Positions 9,597 through 19,554 of a DNA stretch of 64,000 nt are shown in pieces. A program made the position numbers and the translations under genes. Numbering within the stretch: position 1 is the stretch's first letter; every line of letters starts with the position of its first letter. Below the pieces are notes generated by a model, which saw nothing but the letters and a program-made list of their open reading frames with translations, did not search any database and was not told the origin of the DNA. This DNA is from Tabrizicola thermarum (lineage in GTDB: Bacteria; Pseudomonadota; Alphaproteobacteria; Rhodobacterales; Rhodobacteraceae): contig NZ_QMJY01000081.1 in NCBI RefSeq assembly GCF_003574395.1, positions 62,001 through 126,000 on the forward strand, in the 5' to 3' direction.

Positions 9597-10142
9597 CTAG
9601 CCCGCCACGGCCAGAGCAAGGCCCGCCACAGCCACTCCGGCGCCAAGCGCGCGCGGCAGCATGGGGATGCGCCCGATGGCCAGCCCGCACAGGTGCAGGC
9701 CCAGCGAGGACAGCACGAACCCTGCCGCAAAGGGCGCGAAGTCCCCCGTCGCCTCGGCCCCATGCGCCAGCCCATGCGCCAGCCCGAAGACCGCCGTTCC
9801 CGCCACCGCAGCCCCCAGCGGCAGCCGCAGGGCAATGGCCGACGCCACCCCGAACACGACCAGCGAGGCCAGAATCGCCGGCTCCACCAGCGGCATCTGC
9901 ACACCCATCACCCCGGCACTCCCGCCCACCGCCAGGGCGGCGACAAAGGCCAGCGGCAGCGCCCACAGCGCCCGCCCGCCAAGGCTCGCCGCCCATAGAC
10001 CCACGGCGAACATCGCCAGCAGATGGTCGCTCCCGGTCAGGGGATGCAGGATGCCTGAAGCAAACCCGCCCGCGTGATCCCCGGTATGGGCCAGGGCAGG
10101 CAGGGGCAGCAGGATCAGGGCGGCAAGCAGGATACGCGACAT
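9597..10142 (-). CDS. ureJ: HupE/UreJ family nickel permease
   Basis: Inner-membrane protein, 181 residues, with a cleavable signal-like N-terminus followed by about six hydrophobic segments. The family signature HPLTGSDHLLAM, with its metal-binding Asp and His, is near residues 33-44. A second His-rich stretch (GLAHGLAHG) lies near residue 120. It probably imports nickel for urease. It sits between ureA and ureB, 12 bases from ureA. Confidence 0.93.
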   Translation of the reverse strand: MSRILLAALILLPLPALAHTGDHAGGFASGILHPLTGSDHLLAMFAVGLWAASLGGRALWALPLAFVAALAVGGSAGVMGVQMPLVEPAILASLVVFGVASAIALRLPLGAAVAGTAVFGLAHGLAHGAEATGDFAPFAAGFVLSSLGLHLCGLAIGRIPMLPRALGAGVAVAGLALAVAG

Positions 10143-10154
10143 GGGATGCCTCTC

Positions 10155-10457
10155 TCAGCGGATCGGATGGTGGACGGTCACCAGCTTGGTGCCATCGGGA
10201 AAGGTCGCTTCGACCTGAACGGAGTGGATCATCTCGGGCACGCCTTCCATGCATTGATCGCGGGTGATGACATGGGCGCCCGCCTGCATCAGGTCCGAGA
10301 CACTGCGCCCGTCACGCGCGCCCTCGACGACGAAATCGGTAATCAGTGCAACGGCTTCGGGGTGGTTCAGCTTGACGCCCCGCGCAAGGCGGCCACGGGC
10401 GACCATCGCGGCCAGCGAGACCAGCAGCTTGTCCTTCTCGCGCGGGGTCAGGTTCAT
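10155..10457 (-). CDS. ureA: Urease gamma subunit
   Basis: Smallest structural urease subunit, exactly 100 residues. Family features include [11 protein letters not shown] at the start, [11 protein letters not shown], and [20 protein letters not shown] near the end. ATG 10457 overlaps the ureD stop by 4 bases (ATGA). Confidence 0.98.
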   Translation of the reverse strand: MNLTPREKDKLLVSLAAMVARGRLARGVKLNHPEAVALITDFVVEGARDGRSVSDLMQAGAHVITRDQCMEGVPEMIHSVQVEATFPDGTKLVTVHHPIR

Positions 10458-11299
10458 GGGTTCACTCCCTGCATCTGCCAGACGCGCGGCAAGGGGCGGC
10501 CCGTCAGCCGCGCCAGCACCGCGCCGAGGTAAATCTTCAGCGGCCAGGGCTCCGCCCCCACGGCGCGCATCAGGCAGCGCCCGTTCCAGCCCGAGACCCC
10601 TGCCGTCACCCCTTCGGGCACCGGAACCGACCGGACCGCATCCACCGCCGCCTCGCGCCCCTGCCCACACAGCGCCAGCGTCGCAAAAGCCGATCCGCCG
10701 CGCATCACCGCCGCCCCATCGGCCAGCGCCAGCGCGCCCTCGTCCAGCCGCAACTGCTCCACCCACAGTGGCCGCCCGCGCAAGCTGACCCGCCGACGGT
10801 CGGTCAGCCGCGAGGCCCGCGGACGTTCCCCCATCGCCCGACGACCCAGCACCACCATCTCGCACATCAGGCAGGACGCACCGTCGCCAAGCTCGATCTC
10901 CGTCCGCCGCTCCAACTCTGCCCCTTCGAACAGGATCGTCTCCTGCGGCGCCCAGACCAGCTCCGCCCCCGCCCCCGCCGTCATCGCCACGGTCAGCGAG
11001 GCCGGACCTTCCAGCGCGAGGTAAGCCCGCTCCGCCGTTTGCGTCGTCGCCTGCACCCGCGCGCCGCCGCCCAGGGCCAGCGAGAACCCGATCCGGTCGC
11101 CCGAGGTCAGCCCGCCCGAAGTGTTCAGGAACACCACCTCCGGCCAGTCCGGCGCCGAGCGGGGCAGCATCGCCCGGGCCGAGCCCTCCTGCCGAAGGTC
11201 CTGCAGACAGGTCACCGCCCCCCGCAGCCCAAGCCCGACCGAGGCCTGACCAAAGGCCCGCTGGCGGATCGTGCGAAGGGCAAGGCTGTCTCGCGGCAT
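10454..11299 (-). CDS. ureD: Urease accessory protein UreD
   Basis: Scaffold of the UreDFG activation complex, 281 residues. Conserved stretches include [23 protein letters not shown] and [16 protein letters not shown]. It is the first gene of the urease operon. The promoter should lie in 11300-11356, between this start and the terminator of the peroxiredoxin gene. I could not identify a convincing NtrC- or sigma54-type site there. Confidence 0.95.
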   Translation of the reverse strand: MPRDSLALRTIRQRAFGQASVGLGLRGAVTCLQDLRQEGSARAMLPRSAPDWPEVVFLNTSGGLTSGDRIGFSLALGGGARVQATTQTAERAYLALEGPASLTVAMTAGAGAELVWAPQETILFEGAELERRTEIELGDGASCLMCEMVVLGRRAMGERPRASRLTDRRRVSLRGRPLWVEQLRLDEGALALADGAAVMRGGSAFATLALCGQGREAAVDAVRSVPVPEGVTAGVSGWNGRCLMRAVGAEPWPLKIYLGAVLARLTGRPLPRVWQMQGVNP

Positions 11300-11356
11300 G
11301 ATGCCCCAGTTCTAGGGACAGCACAGGCGCACCCGCAAACCGGAACGCGCGGTCAG

Positions 11357-11392
11357 CAAAAGGGGCCGAGCCCACACATCGGACTCGACCCC
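11357..11392 (-). terminator. Rho-independent terminator of the peroxiredoxin gene
   Basis: On the minus strand GGGGTCGAG pairs with CTCGGCCCC (nine pairs, one G-U), and TTTT follows directly (plus-strand 11358-11361). It lies 48 bases beyond the peroxiredoxin stop and separates that gene from the urease operon. Confidence 0.85.
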
Positions 11393-11440
11393 ATTTTTGC
11401 ATATTTTTCAGGCGATCCGCCCGGAAATCGGGCGGCTTGT

Positions 11441-12091
11441 TCAGGCCTTGGCGAACCGCAGATAGGGCAGCTTGATGTCCAGCTCGCCGAACCGCTCCTT
11501 GGCCTGCTCGTTGTTCAGCGCCAGAGCCACGATCACATCCTGCCCCGGCACCCAGTTGGCGGGCGTCGCCAGCGGCACGCCGTCGGTCTTCTGCACCGCA
11601 TCCAGCGCCCGCAGGATTTCCGCGAAGTTGCGCCCGATCGACATGGGGTAGGTCATCGACAGGCGGATCTTCTTGTCCGGCCCCACGATATAGACCGTCC
11701 GCACCGTGGCCGAATTCGCGGGCGTCCGCCCCTCGGTCGGCAGATAGTAATCGGCGGGCAGCATGTCATAGGCCTTGGCCACCGTCAGGCTGGTGTCGTC
11801 GATGATCGGGAAATCGGCGGGGGCACCGCCGAAGGCCTCGATGTCGCGCTTCCACTTCTCGTGGTCCTGCACGCTGTCCACCGAGACGCCGATCACCTTG
11901 GTGTTGCGCTTCTTCCACTCTGCCGCCAATTGCGCAACGGCGGCGAATTCCGTGGTGCAGACCGGGGTGAAGTCGCGCGGGTGGCTGAAGATGATGCCAT
12001 AGCTGTCGCCCAGCCACTCGTGGAACCGGATCGTCCCGGCGGTGGACTCGGCGGTGAAGTCGGGGGCGATGTCGTTGATGCGGACAGCCAT
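11441..12091 (-). CDS. 1-Cys peroxiredoxin (Prx6 type)
   Basis: Thiol peroxidase reducing hydrogen peroxide and organic hydroperoxides, 216 residues. The peroxidatic Cys45 lies in [12 protein letters not shown]. The long C-terminal domain ([20 protein letters not shown]) is typical of the Prx6/AhpC-TSA 1-Cys branch, and there is no CXXC resolving motif. ATG 12091 follows AAGGGTTTCC; a longer in-frame start exists but adds a non-conserved leader. It is monocistronic, with a terminator behind it. Confidence 0.94.
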   Translation of the reverse strand: MAVRINDIAPDFTAESTAGTIRFHEWLGDSYGIIFSHPRDFTPVCTTEFAAVAQLAAEWKKRNTKVIGVSVDSVQDHEKWKRDIEAFGGAPADFPIIDDTSLTVAKAYDMLPADYYLPTEGRTPANSATVRTVYIVGPDKKIRLSMTYPMSIGRNFAEILRALDAVQKTDGVPLATPANWVPGQDVIVALALNNEQAKERFGELDIKLPYLRFAKA

Positions 12092-12240
12092 CTGGAAACC
12101 CTTTCGGTTGAACTTCTGTCTGGCGCCGAACATAGGCACATCGGAACAGGGTTTCATCCCCCCGCGTGACGTCTGCGACATTTAGGAAACCCGTTCTGCA
12201 AGATGCCCGCTTTCCCGTGCCGACTTCCCGGACGACGCAG

Positions 12241-13266
12241 CTAGTCGAAGGTGCCCGTCACCCGCCCGAACAGCATGAAGGCCCGCGCCGTGCGGGTATC
12301 GGCCAGTTCGGCCAGCTCGGCATCCGTCGCATTCGGCTCGAAAGCGGCCACGGTCTTGTCGAAGGCGCGCAGGAAATGGTGCGCCGCATCGCGAAAGACC
12401 GGGTCCGACTTCATCCGAGCGGCTGTCAAGGCCAGCGCCGACCGGTCGCGGATGCCCCCCAGCGCGGCGATGGACCTGCCCCGCTCGCCTGCGGCAAAGC
12501 GCCGCCAAAGCTCGGGATGGCACATGTCCGGTTTCAGGTCATCCATGTAGATGCCGTCCTGGCTGAGAAGCGTCAGAACATCCTGCGCCGCCCGGATCAG
12601 CTTGGCCGAGGTCCGGTCCTCCAGCGCCAGCCGCAGCGCGCGAAAGCCCTCCTTGTCCTCGGGCGTTTCCGGGAATTGCAGCGCCCGGATGAAATGCGCC
12701 ACCGACAGCGGTGGTCGGAAATCCTCGGCCGGGGTGCCCAGCGCCAGCGTCGGCTGCTCGACCGCGGGCTCGGGCCGGGGCTGCACCAGCGCCGCCTTGC
12801 GGTCGGCCGAGGGCACCACATGCGCCGCGTCCCGGCGCGAGGTGAAGCTGGCCGACGCCGCTTCCGCCTGCCTGGTCGGGGCGGCGATCTCGTCGATCTT
12901 CCGCTCCGCCGACGGCCTCAGGCCCGGGGTCTGCGCCTGCACCTGGCTGGACCGCATGGCTTCGATCGTGGCCTGCAACCGCTTGGCCTCGGCCCGCAGC
13001 TCGCGCACCGACCGCAGCGTGATGACCACCGCCCAGATCAAGGCGATGGGCAGGACGACCATCAAGAGGGTCATGAGAACGCCCAGCGCCCGCGTCTCGC
13101 TTCCCGGCGGGGTGATCAGCACATAGACCAGGATCAAGACGACCCAGACGACGCTCAGCGCGATGCCGCCGATCTCCAGCCCGCGGTTCGGGCGATCGTT
13201 CAGCTGCGCCAGGGGGCCAGAGCCAAGTCCGTTGTCACCTCTGCGCGGTTCGATCACCGGTTTCAC
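12241..13266 (-). CDS. Conserved inner-membrane protein of unknown function
   Basis: 341 residues. Two transmembrane helices are clear near residues 32-52 and 62-84 (IGGIALSVVWVVLILVYVLI; LLMVVLPIALIWAVVITL). A short coiled coil (RELRAEAKRLQATIEAM), a proline-rich linker and a soluble alpha-helical C-terminal domain of about 150 residues follow. I do not recognise an enzymatic motif. It lies 18 bases downstream of greA and may share its transcript. The gap of 149 bases to the peroxiredoxin gene should hold that gene's promoter. Confidence 0.85.
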   Translation of the reverse strand: MKPVIEPRRGDNGLGSGPLAQLNDRPNRGLEIGGIALSVVWVVLILVYVLITPPGSETRALGVLMTLLMVVLPIALIWAVVITLRSVRELRAEAKRLQATIEAMRSSQVQAQTPGLRPSAERKIDEIAAPTRQAEAASASFTSRRDAAHVVPSADRKAALVQPRPEPAVEQPTLALGTPAEDFRPPLSVAHFIRALQFPETPEDKEGFRALRLALEDRTSAKLIRAAQDVLTLLSQDGIYMDDLKPDMCHPELWRRFAAGERGRSIAALGGIRDRSALALTAARMKSDPVFRDAAHHFLRAFDKTVAAFEPNATDAELAELADTRTARAFMLFGRVTGTFD

Positions 13267-13284
13267 CTCGGTGCCTTCCCCGGA

Positions 13285-13755
13285 TCAGATATAGCGGATC
13301 GACAGGATTTCGTAGGACCGGGTTCCGCCCGGGGTCTTGACCTCGACCGTATCCCCTTCTTCCTTGCCGATCAGCGCCCGCGCCAGCGGCGAGCGCATGT
13401 TCAGAAGCCCGTTCTCGATATCGGCCTCGACCTCGCCGACGATCTGGTAGGTCTTTTCCTCGTCCGTCTCTTCATCCACCAGCGTGACGGTCGCGCCGAA
13501 CTTGATCGGCCCCGACATCTTTGACGGGTCGATCACGTCGGCAAGCGACAGGATACCTTCCAGCTCCTTGATCCGGCCCTCGATGAAACCCTGCTTTTCG
13601 CGGGCGGCGTGGTATTCGGCATTTTCCGACAGGTCGCCATGTTCGCGCGCTTCGGCGATGTCCCGGATGATGGCCGGACGATCCACCGTCTTCAGCTGCT
13701 TGAGTTCCGCATCCAGCGCGTCGAAACCGCGCCGGGTCATCGAGATCTTTTCCAT
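13285..13755 (-). CDS. greA: Transcription elongation factor GreA
   Basis: Stimulates transcript cleavage by backtracked RNA polymerase. 156 residues. The N-terminal coiled-coil hairpin includes [18 protein letters not shown] with the acidic tip residues. The C-terminal FKBP-like domain ends with [20 protein letters not shown] is 7 bases before ATG 13755; the in-frame ATG two codons earlier is too close to it. The 280-base gap to the divergent ETF-QO gene contains no recognisable gene. Confidence 0.97.
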   Translation of the reverse strand: MEKISMTRRGFDALDAELKQLKTVDRPAIIRDIAEAREHGDLSENAEYHAAREKQGFIEGRIKELEGILSLADVIDPSKMSGPIKFGATVTLVDEETDEEKTYQIVGEVEADIENGLLNMRSPLARALIGKEEGDTVEVKTPGGTRSYEILSIRYI

Positions 13756-14035
13756 CGACATTCCACAGTAAAAGAAGAAGTCACGGATCGAGGCACGATC
13801 CATGACTTCGGTCCAGGCTGGCTTCACCTCACCCGATGAAGCCCTGAATTGCAAGGGGGGATGCCGCGGACAGGCAGCGTCCGGTCGGGGCCGGGACAGA
13901 AAGTTTCGCGTGGCGATGTGCCTCTGGCGTGATGTTGCGTCACGGTTGACCTTGGGTCGCCGCTACGGCAACAGGGAAGCCGCGAAATGCCAGCGTTTCA
14001 GGGCAGGGTGGGACAGCCCCGGGGAAGGACAAGCG

Positions 14036-15682
14036 ATGACCGCAATTCAGCGCGAGAAGATGGACTATGACGTGGTGATCGTCGGCGCGGGGCCTGCGGG
14101 CCTGTCGGCGGCGATCCGGCTGAAGCAGCTGGACCCGGAGCGGTCGGTCGTCGTGCTGGAAAAGGGCTCGGAGGTCGGCGCGCATATCCTGTCGGGCGCG
14201 GTGCTGGACCCCTCGGGCCTGGATGCCCTGCTGCCCGACTGGCGCAACATGGACGCGCCGATCAAGGTGCCGGTCAGGGAGGACAACTTCTATCTCCTCG
14301 GCCCCGCTGGTCAGGTGCGCATCCCGAACTGGCCGATGCCGCCGCTGATGTCGAACCACGGCAATTACATCGTCTCGATGGCGAACGTCTGCCGCTGGAT
14401 GGCCGGCGTGGCCGAGGGTCTGGGCGTGGAAATCTTCCCCGGCATGGCCTGTTCGGAACTGGTGTTCGAGGATGACAAGGTCGTCGGCGTCGTCGCCGGC
14501 GAATTCGGCCGCGACCCCGAAACCCGCGAACCGGGCCCCTCCTACGAACCCGGAATGGAACTGCGCGGCAAGTATGTCTTCCTCTCCGAAGGCGTCCGCG
14601 GCAGCCTCGCCAAGCAGGTGATCGAGAAATACCAGCTGTCGAAAGGCCATTGCCCGCAGAAATTCGGCCTCGGCATGAAGGAAATCTGGGAGATCGACCC
14701 TGCCAAGCACCGCGAGGGCACCGTCACCCACACGATGGGCTGGCCCCTGGGCAAGAACGCGGGCGGCGGGTCCTTCATCTATCACCTGGACAACAATCAG
14801 GTCTATGTCGGCTTTGTCGTCCACCTGAACTACGAGAACCCCCATCTCTACCCCTACATGGAGTTCCAGCGCTTCAAGCACCACCCGATGGTGGCGGACC
14901 TCCTCAAGGGCGGCAAACGCATCGCCTACGGTGCCCGCGCGATCTCCGAGGGCGGCTGGCAGTCGATCCCGAAGATGGTCGCCCCCGGCGTGGCGCTGCT
15001 GGGCTGCTCGGCGGGGCTCGTGAACGTCCCCCGCATCAAGGGCAACCACAACGCCATGCTGTCGGGCAAAGCCGCCGCCGAGGCCGCGCACGCCGCCATC
15101 ACCGCGGGCCGCGCGCAGGACGAACTGACCGCCTACGAGACCGAGGTCCGCACCGGCGCCATCGGGAAAGACCTGAAAAAGGTCCGCAACGTCAAACCCT
15201 TGTGGTCGCGCTATGGCCTGACCGCCAGCCTGTTGGGCGGCGGCCTCGACATGTGGCTCAACACCTTCGGCCTCACTGCCTTCGGAACGCTGCGCCACGG
15301 CAAGACCGACGCCGCCGCCACCGGCCTTGCCAAGGACCACAAGCCCATCGACTACCCCAAACCCGACGGAAAGCTCTCGTTCGACCGGCTCACGAACGTC
15401 GCCTTCTCCTTCACCAACCATGACGAGAACCAGCCCGCCCACCTTGTCCTGAAGGACCCGAGCATTCCGATCCAGGTCAACCTGCCGAAATACGCCGAAC
15501 CCGCCCAGCGCTACTGCCCGGCGGGCGTCTACGAAGTGCTCGGCGAAGGCAGCGACGCCACCTTCCGCATCAACTTCCAGAACTGCGTCCACTGCAAGAC
15601 CTGCGACATCAAGGACCCCTCGCAGAACATCACCTGGACCACGCCGATGGGCGGCGGCGGGCCGAACTACCCCAACATGTGA
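14036..15682 (+). CDS. Electron transfer flavoprotein-ubiquinone oxidoreductase
   Basis: Membrane-associated FAD and 4Fe-4S enzyme that passes electrons from ETF (fatty-acid and amino-acid oxidation) to ubiquinone. 548 residues. FAD motif VVIVGAGPAGLSAAIRL near 13-29. The ubiquinone/membrane region contains GMKEIWEIDP. The C-terminal iron-sulfur domain has QRYCPAGVYEV and NCVHCKTCDIKDP, giving four Cys ligands. GGAAGG precedes the ATG by 7 bases. A GC hairpin follows the stop. Confidence 0.96.
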   Translation: MTAIQREKMDYDVVIVGAGPAGLSAAIRLKQLDPERSVVVLEKGSEVGAHILSGAVLDPSGLDALLPDWRNMDAPIKVPVREDNFYLLGPAGQVRIPNWPMPPLMSNHGNYIVSMANVCRWMAGVAEGLGVEIFPGMACSELVFEDDKVVGVVAGEFGRDPETREPGPSYEPGMELRGKYVFLSEGVRGSLAKQVIEKYQLSKGHCPQKFGLGMKEIWEIDPAKHREGTVTHTMGWPLGKNAGGGSFIYHLDNNQVYVGFVVHLNYENPHLYPYMEFQRFKHHPMVADLLKGGKRIAYGARAISEGGWQSIPKMVAPGVALLGCSAGLVNVPRIKGNHNAMLSGKAAAEAAHAAITAGRAQDELTAYETEVRTGAIGKDLKKVRNVKPLWSRYGLTASLLGGGLDMWLNTFGLTAFGTLRHGKTDAAATGLAKDHKPIDYPKPDGKLSFDRLTNVAFSFTNHDENQPAHLVLKDPSIPIQVNLPKYAEPAQRYCPAGVYEVLGEGSDATFRINFQNCVHCKTCDIKDPSQNITWTTPMGGGGPNYPNM

Positions 15683-15726
15683 CGCCGCCCGGGGCGCGTC
15701 TCACGAAAGCTTGTCCAGATCCCCGG

Positions 15727-15748
15727 GGCCCGGCCGCAAGGTCGGGCC
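15727..15748 (+). terminator. Hairpin after the ETF-QO gene, possible terminator
   Basis: GGCCCGGCC and GGTCGGGCC form nine pairs (one G-U) around a GCAA tetraloop. There is no T run, so termination may be Rho-assisted. It separates ETF-QO from the TPR gene. Confidence 0.5.
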
Positions 15749-15810
15749 TCGCCACATTGCACGACGAGGCCAGCCGGGCTACCTTCGCCCCGACCGTGAA
15801 GGAGAGGCCC

Positions 15811-17538
15811 ATGCGTTCCCTGTTTTCCCGCACTCTGACCGCCCTCGTGTTTGCGGCGGTCCTGGGCAGCCCCTTGCAGGCAGAGGACGCGGCGGACAGC
15901 GGCGCCTATCTTGCCGCCCGCATCGCCGAGGCGGAAAACGACTTCCGCGCCGCAGCCAGCTGGTATGGCCGGGCAATGCTCGCCGATCCCGGCAATCCCG
16001 CGCTTCTGGACGGCGCGCTGCTGGCCGAAATCGGCGCAGGCAACCTTCTCTCGGCCATCGAAGTTGCCACAAAGCGCAAGGAGATCGGCTCCAGACTTGG
16101 CCTCGACCCCAGCCAGCTTGCCGAACTCGCCCTTCTCGCCGACGAAGCCAACCGCGAGGATTACGCCGCCATCCAGGCCGCTGCGACAGCCGGACGCGAC
16201 CTGGGCGATCTGGCAAACCAGCTGGTCCTCGCCTGGGCCAAGGTCGGCGACGGCAAGATGTCCGAGGCGATCGAGGCCTTCGACGCCCTGACGCAGAAAA
16301 AGGGTTACGAGGCGTTCGGCTACTACCACAAGGCGCTCGCCCTGGCCTCGGTCGGCGATTTCGAAGGCGCCGACGAAATCCTGTCCGGCAAGGCCGCAGG
16401 TCCCATCACCGTGATGCGGCGCGGGGTCTTTGCCCATGCCCAGATCCTCAGCCAGCTGGAACGCAACGCCGACGCGCTGGCGCTTCTCGACCGCAGCTTC
16501 GGCCCCGGCCCCGACCCGATCGTCGATGCCGTCCGCCGCCGGTTGCAGGCGGGCGAGCCGCTGCCCTTCGACACCGTCCGCACCGCAAAGGACGGGATTG
16601 CCGAGGTCTTCTACACGATCTCGACCGCGCTCAACGGCGAGGCGGACCCGGTCTACACGCTTGTCCATCTTCGCGTGGCCGGCTATCTGCGCCCGGACCA
16701 TGCCGATGCGCTTCTGCTCACGGCCGATGTGCTGGAAAACCTCGGCCAGCACGATCTGGCCACGCAGACCTACACCAGCTTCAAGCCCGACGACCCCGCC
16801 TTCGTCGCCGCCGAGATCGGTCGCGCCGGGGCGCTGCGCGCGCAAGGCAAGGTTGATGCCGCCATCGAGGCCTTGCAGACACTTGCCCGCAGCCACGGCG
16901 ATCTGGTCCAGGTGCAGTTCGCCCTGGCCGATGCCCTGCGCAGCGCGGAACGTTTCGACGAGGCCAAGGTCGCCTATTCCGCCGCCATCGACCTGACCAG
17001 CGCAGCGGGACGGGAAGACTGGGTGCTCTACTTCTATCGCGGCATCTGCCACGAACAGTCCAAGGACTGGGCCCCGGCCGAGGCCGATTTCCGCAAGGCG
17101 CTGGAACTGAACCCGAACCAGCCGCAGGTGCTCAACTACCTCGGCTATGGTCTGGTGGACCGGGGCGAAAAGCTGGACGAAGCCCTTGGCATGATCGAAA
17201 AGGCCGTCGCTGGCGACCCCGAACAGGGCTACATCATCGACAGCCTCGCCTGGGCCTATTTCAAGCTCGGCCGCTACAAGGAGGCGCTGGAGCCGATGGA
17301 GCGCGCCTCGCTGCTCGAGCCCGTCGATCCCATCGTCACCGACCATCTGGGCGACGTCTACTGGATGAACGACCGCAAGCTCGAGGCCCGCTTCCAGTGG
17401 CGCCGCGCCCTGTCGTTCGGACCGACCGACAAGGACAAGACCCGCATCCTGCGCAAGCTGGAGGTCGGGCTCGATGCCGTCATGGCCGAAGAGGGCTCCG
17501 CAGGGGCTTCGGTCAAGGCTGCCGAGAATGGCAACTGA
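15811..17538 (+). CDS. Exported tetratricopeptide-repeat protein
   Basis: 575 residues with an N-terminal signal ([20 protein letters not shown] then A-E-D). Most of the chain is made of helical TPR-like units; the clearest are [20 protein letters not shown] and [20 protein letters not shown] near residues 425-500. It is probably periplasmic or membrane-tethered and acts as a protein-interaction scaffold. AAGGAGAGG lies 3-11 bases before ATG 15811. Its stop codon lies inside the start of ispE (11-base overlap), so the two are translationally coupled. The partner is unknown. Confidence 0.9.
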   Translation: MRSLFSRTLTALVFAAVLGSPLQAEDAADSGAYLAARIAEAENDFRAAASWYGRAMLADPGNPALLDGALLAEIGAGNLLSAIEVATKRKEIGSRLGLDPSQLAELALLADEANREDYAAIQAAATAGRDLGDLANQLVLAWAKVGDGKMSEAIEAFDALTQKKGYEAFGYYHKALALASVGDFEGADEILSGKAAGPITVMRRGVFAHAQILSQLERNADALALLDRSFGPGPDPIVDAVRRRLQAGEPLPFDTVRTAKDGIAEVFYTISTALNGEADPVYTLVHLRVAGYLRPDHADALLLTADVLENLGQHDLATQTYTSFKPDDPAFVAAEIGRAGALRAQGKVDAAIEALQTLARSHGDLVQVQFALADALRSAERFDEAKVAYSAAIDLTSAAGREDWVLYFYRGICHEQSKDWAPAEADFRKALELNPNQPQVLNYLGYGLVDRGEKLDEALGMIEKAVAGDPEQGYIIDSLAWAYFKLGRYKEALEPMERASLLEPVDPIVTDHLGDVYWMNDRKLEARFQWRRALSFGPTDKDKTRILRKLEVGLDAVMAEEGSAGASVKAAENGN

Positions 17539-18379
17539 GCCGGTCCGCGAGCTTGCACCGGCAAAGCTGAACCTCTGCCTTCATGTCACCGGACGCCGGG
17601 CCGATGGCTATCATCTGCTCGACAGTCTGGTGGTCTTCGCCGACATCGCCGACGAAGTGCAGGTTGCGCCCGGCACCGGGTTGACGCTGCGCCTGACCGG
17701 GCCGGAATCCGGCGGTTTGCAGGCCGAGCCGGACAATCTGGTGCTCCGCGCCGCGCGCCTGATGGGTGTTGCGGATGCACAGCTTCTTCTGGACAAGCGT
17801 CTGCCTGTCGCTTCGGGCATCGGCGGTGGTTCGGCAGATGCGGCTGCGGCCCTGCGCGCGCTGGCGCGGTTCGGCGGCCAGCCGCTCCCCGCTTCGGACA
17901 GGGTGCTGCGGCTAGGGGCCGATGTGCCGGTCTGCCTGTCAGGCCGCCCGGCGCGGATGTCCGGGATCGGCGAGGAACTGGCGCCCCTGCCGCCCCTGCC
18001 GCCGCTCTGGGTGGTTCTGGCGAACCCGCGGGTTCCGGTTCCGACCCCGCAGGTCTTCGCCGCGCTGACCGCCCGCGACAGTCCGGCGCTGCCAGACCTG
18101 CCCGGCGAAGCGCTGGCAACCGCGCGCGGCTTCGCCGACTGGCTGGCCGGGCAGACCCGCAACGATCTTGTCGCTCCCGCCTTGCGCGTCGCCCCGATCC
18201 TTGAAGCGGTGCAAGATGCCCTCGCCGCGACGCCGGAGTGCCTTCTGGCCCGGATGTCCGGCTCGGGCGGCACGCATTTCGGCCTGTTCCCCACCGCCGC
18301 CAGCGCCCGATCCGCCGCCAGCGCGCTGTCGTTGCGGCATCCCGACTGGTGGGTCGCCTGCGGGGCCATCCTGCCCTGA
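17528..18379 (+). CDS. ispE: 4-diphosphocytidyl-2-C-methyl-D-erythritol kinase
   Basis: GHMP-family kinase of the MEP isoprenoid pathway. 283 residues. Substrate-binding motif [21 protein letters not shown] with the catalytic Lys13; ATP loop [18 protein letters not shown] near 92-109; third motif [14 protein letters not shown]. The start is fixed by the conserved N-terminus. It complements dxs and ispA elsewhere in the window. Confidence 0.96.
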   Translation: MATEPVRELAPAKLNLCLHVTGRRADGYHLLDSLVVFADIADEVQVAPGTGLTLRLTGPESGGLQAEPDNLVLRAARLMGVADAQLLLDKRLPVASGIGGGSADAAAALRALARFGGQPLPASDRVLRLGADVPVCLSGRPARMSGIGEELAPLPPLPPLWVVLANPRVPVPTPQVFAALTARDSPALPDLPGEALATARGFADWLAGQTRNDLVAPALRVAPILEAVQDALAATPECLLARMSGSGGTHFGLFPTAASARSAASALSLRHPDWWVACGAILP

Positions 18380-18404
18380 CGACGCGGGATCTGTCTGAAC
18401 GAAA

Positions 18405-18423
18405 GGTGGGCAAACTGCCCACC
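18405..18423. repeat. Short perfect palindrome, REP-like
   Basis: GGTGGGCA-AAC-TGCCCACC is an 8-bp perfect stem with a 3-base loop, followed by CTACGGG. It lies between the convergent genes ispE and fdsD. The same kind of sequence is common between genes in many proteobacteria. Here it may act as a repeat element or a transcription barrier for both genes. No T run is present. Confidence 0.6.
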
Positions 18424-18539
18424 CTACGGGCCGGACGCTCTTGCCAGACCACGAGCCTGAAGCGTTAAGAAATTCTGAACGCCCGCAGCCAACTTGTTGA
18501 AATCATGTAGATCTTCTTTCTGTCCGCGCGTGGGCAGGC

Positions 18540-18767
18540 TCAGGCCGCCTCTGCCTGGGGTCGCCGGATCGCCCCCGCCGCCTCGCGCACCAGAGGCCGC
18601 AGCCCCGCCCCGCCGGCATCCAGGATCTCGAACAGCTGCCGCCGCATCCGGGGGTCCCAGAAATCGTTGATATGGGCGGCCAGCAGCGCGACCCCCTCAT
18701 CATGGGGCTTCGATTCCATGAACTTGGCGATGTCGTTCGCCATCCGGGTGATCTTTTCAACCGACAT
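18540..18767 (-). CDS. fdsD: NAD-dependent formate dehydrogenase delta subunit
   Basis: Small 75-residue FdsD protein, needed for assembly of the soluble molybdenum formate dehydrogenase. The family start MSVEKITRMANDIAKFM and the core HINDFWDPRMRRQL are present. It overlaps fdhD by 11 bases and is the last gene of the fds operon. Confidence 0.93.
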   Translation of the reverse strand: MSVEKITRMANDIAKFMESKPHDEGVALLAAHINDFWDPRMRRQLFEILDAGGAGLRPLVREAAGAIRRPQAEAA

Positions 18768-19554
18768 GGGCTGCCTCCGTAATCCGATCCGTATGCGAGA
18801 AGACCTCGAACGTCTCTCCCTTCGCCAGGGCGATCAGCGTGATCCCCGCCTGTTCCGCCAGCTCCACAGCCGCGACCGTGGGTGCCGAGACCGCGATGAC
18901 CACAGGTGCCCCCAGCATGGCGACCTTCTGCACCATGTCCGTGGACACGCGGCTGGTCAGCACCACCGCACCCTGCGGGGCGATCCCCTCCCGCAGCATC
19001 CCGCCCACCAGCTTGTCCAGCGCGTTGTGCCGCCCGACATCCTCGCGCGCCAGCACAACCCGACCGTTCCAGAACGCCGCCCCATGCACTGCGCGCGTCG
19101 CGTCATGCAGCCGCTGCTCCCCCGGCAGGGCCGCCACAGCCGCCAGCACCTGCGCGGGCGTCATCCGGAACGGCGACGGCGGCACCACCGGCACCTCGCG
19201 CAGCGCCTGGTCGATGCTGTCGATCCCGCACAGCCCGCAGCCCACCGGACCAGCCATGACCCGCCGCCGCGCCGCCAGCCGCGCCTCGGCCTGCGGAGCC
19301 AGCCAAAGCTGCACGTCAATGCCCCGCGCCAGCGCCTGAACCTCGACCGTCAGGATTTCCTGCGGCGCCGCGATGCCTTCGGTCAGGGCAAACCCCCGGC
19401 CGAAGTCCTCCAGGTCCGCGGGCGTCGCCATCATCACCGCCTGCGTCGTCCCGTTGAACGACAGCGCCACGGCCACTTCCTCGGGCAAGATCCGTTCGCC
19501 CGGCGTCACCGAGGCGCCGAACATCAGCCGAGGTGTCGCCCGCGCGCCCTTCAT
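18757..19554 (-). CDS. fdhD: Formate dehydrogenase sulfurtransferase FdhD
   Basis: Transfers sulfur from a cysteine desulfurase to the molybdenum cofactor before its insertion into FdsA. 265 residues. The catalytic Cys pair lies in GCGLCGID (Cys106 and Cys109). Conserved AREDVGRHNALDKLVG and SRVSTDMVQK segments are present. ATG 19554 overlaps the fdsA stop (ATGA); the longer in-frame start would sit inside fdsA. Confidence 0.95.
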   Translation of the reverse strand: MKGARATPRLMFGASVTPGERILPEEVAVALSFNGTTQAVMMATPADLEDFGRGFALTEGIAAPQEILTVEVQALARGIDVQLWLAPQAEARLAARRRVMAGPVGCGLCGIDSIDQALREVPVVPPSPFRMTPAQVLAAVAALPGEQRLHDATRAVHGAAFWNGRVVLAREDVGRHNALDKLVGGMLREGIAPQGAVVLTSRVSTDMVQKVAMLGAPVVIAVSAPTVAAVELAEQAGITLIALAKGETFEVFSHTDRITEAAHVG

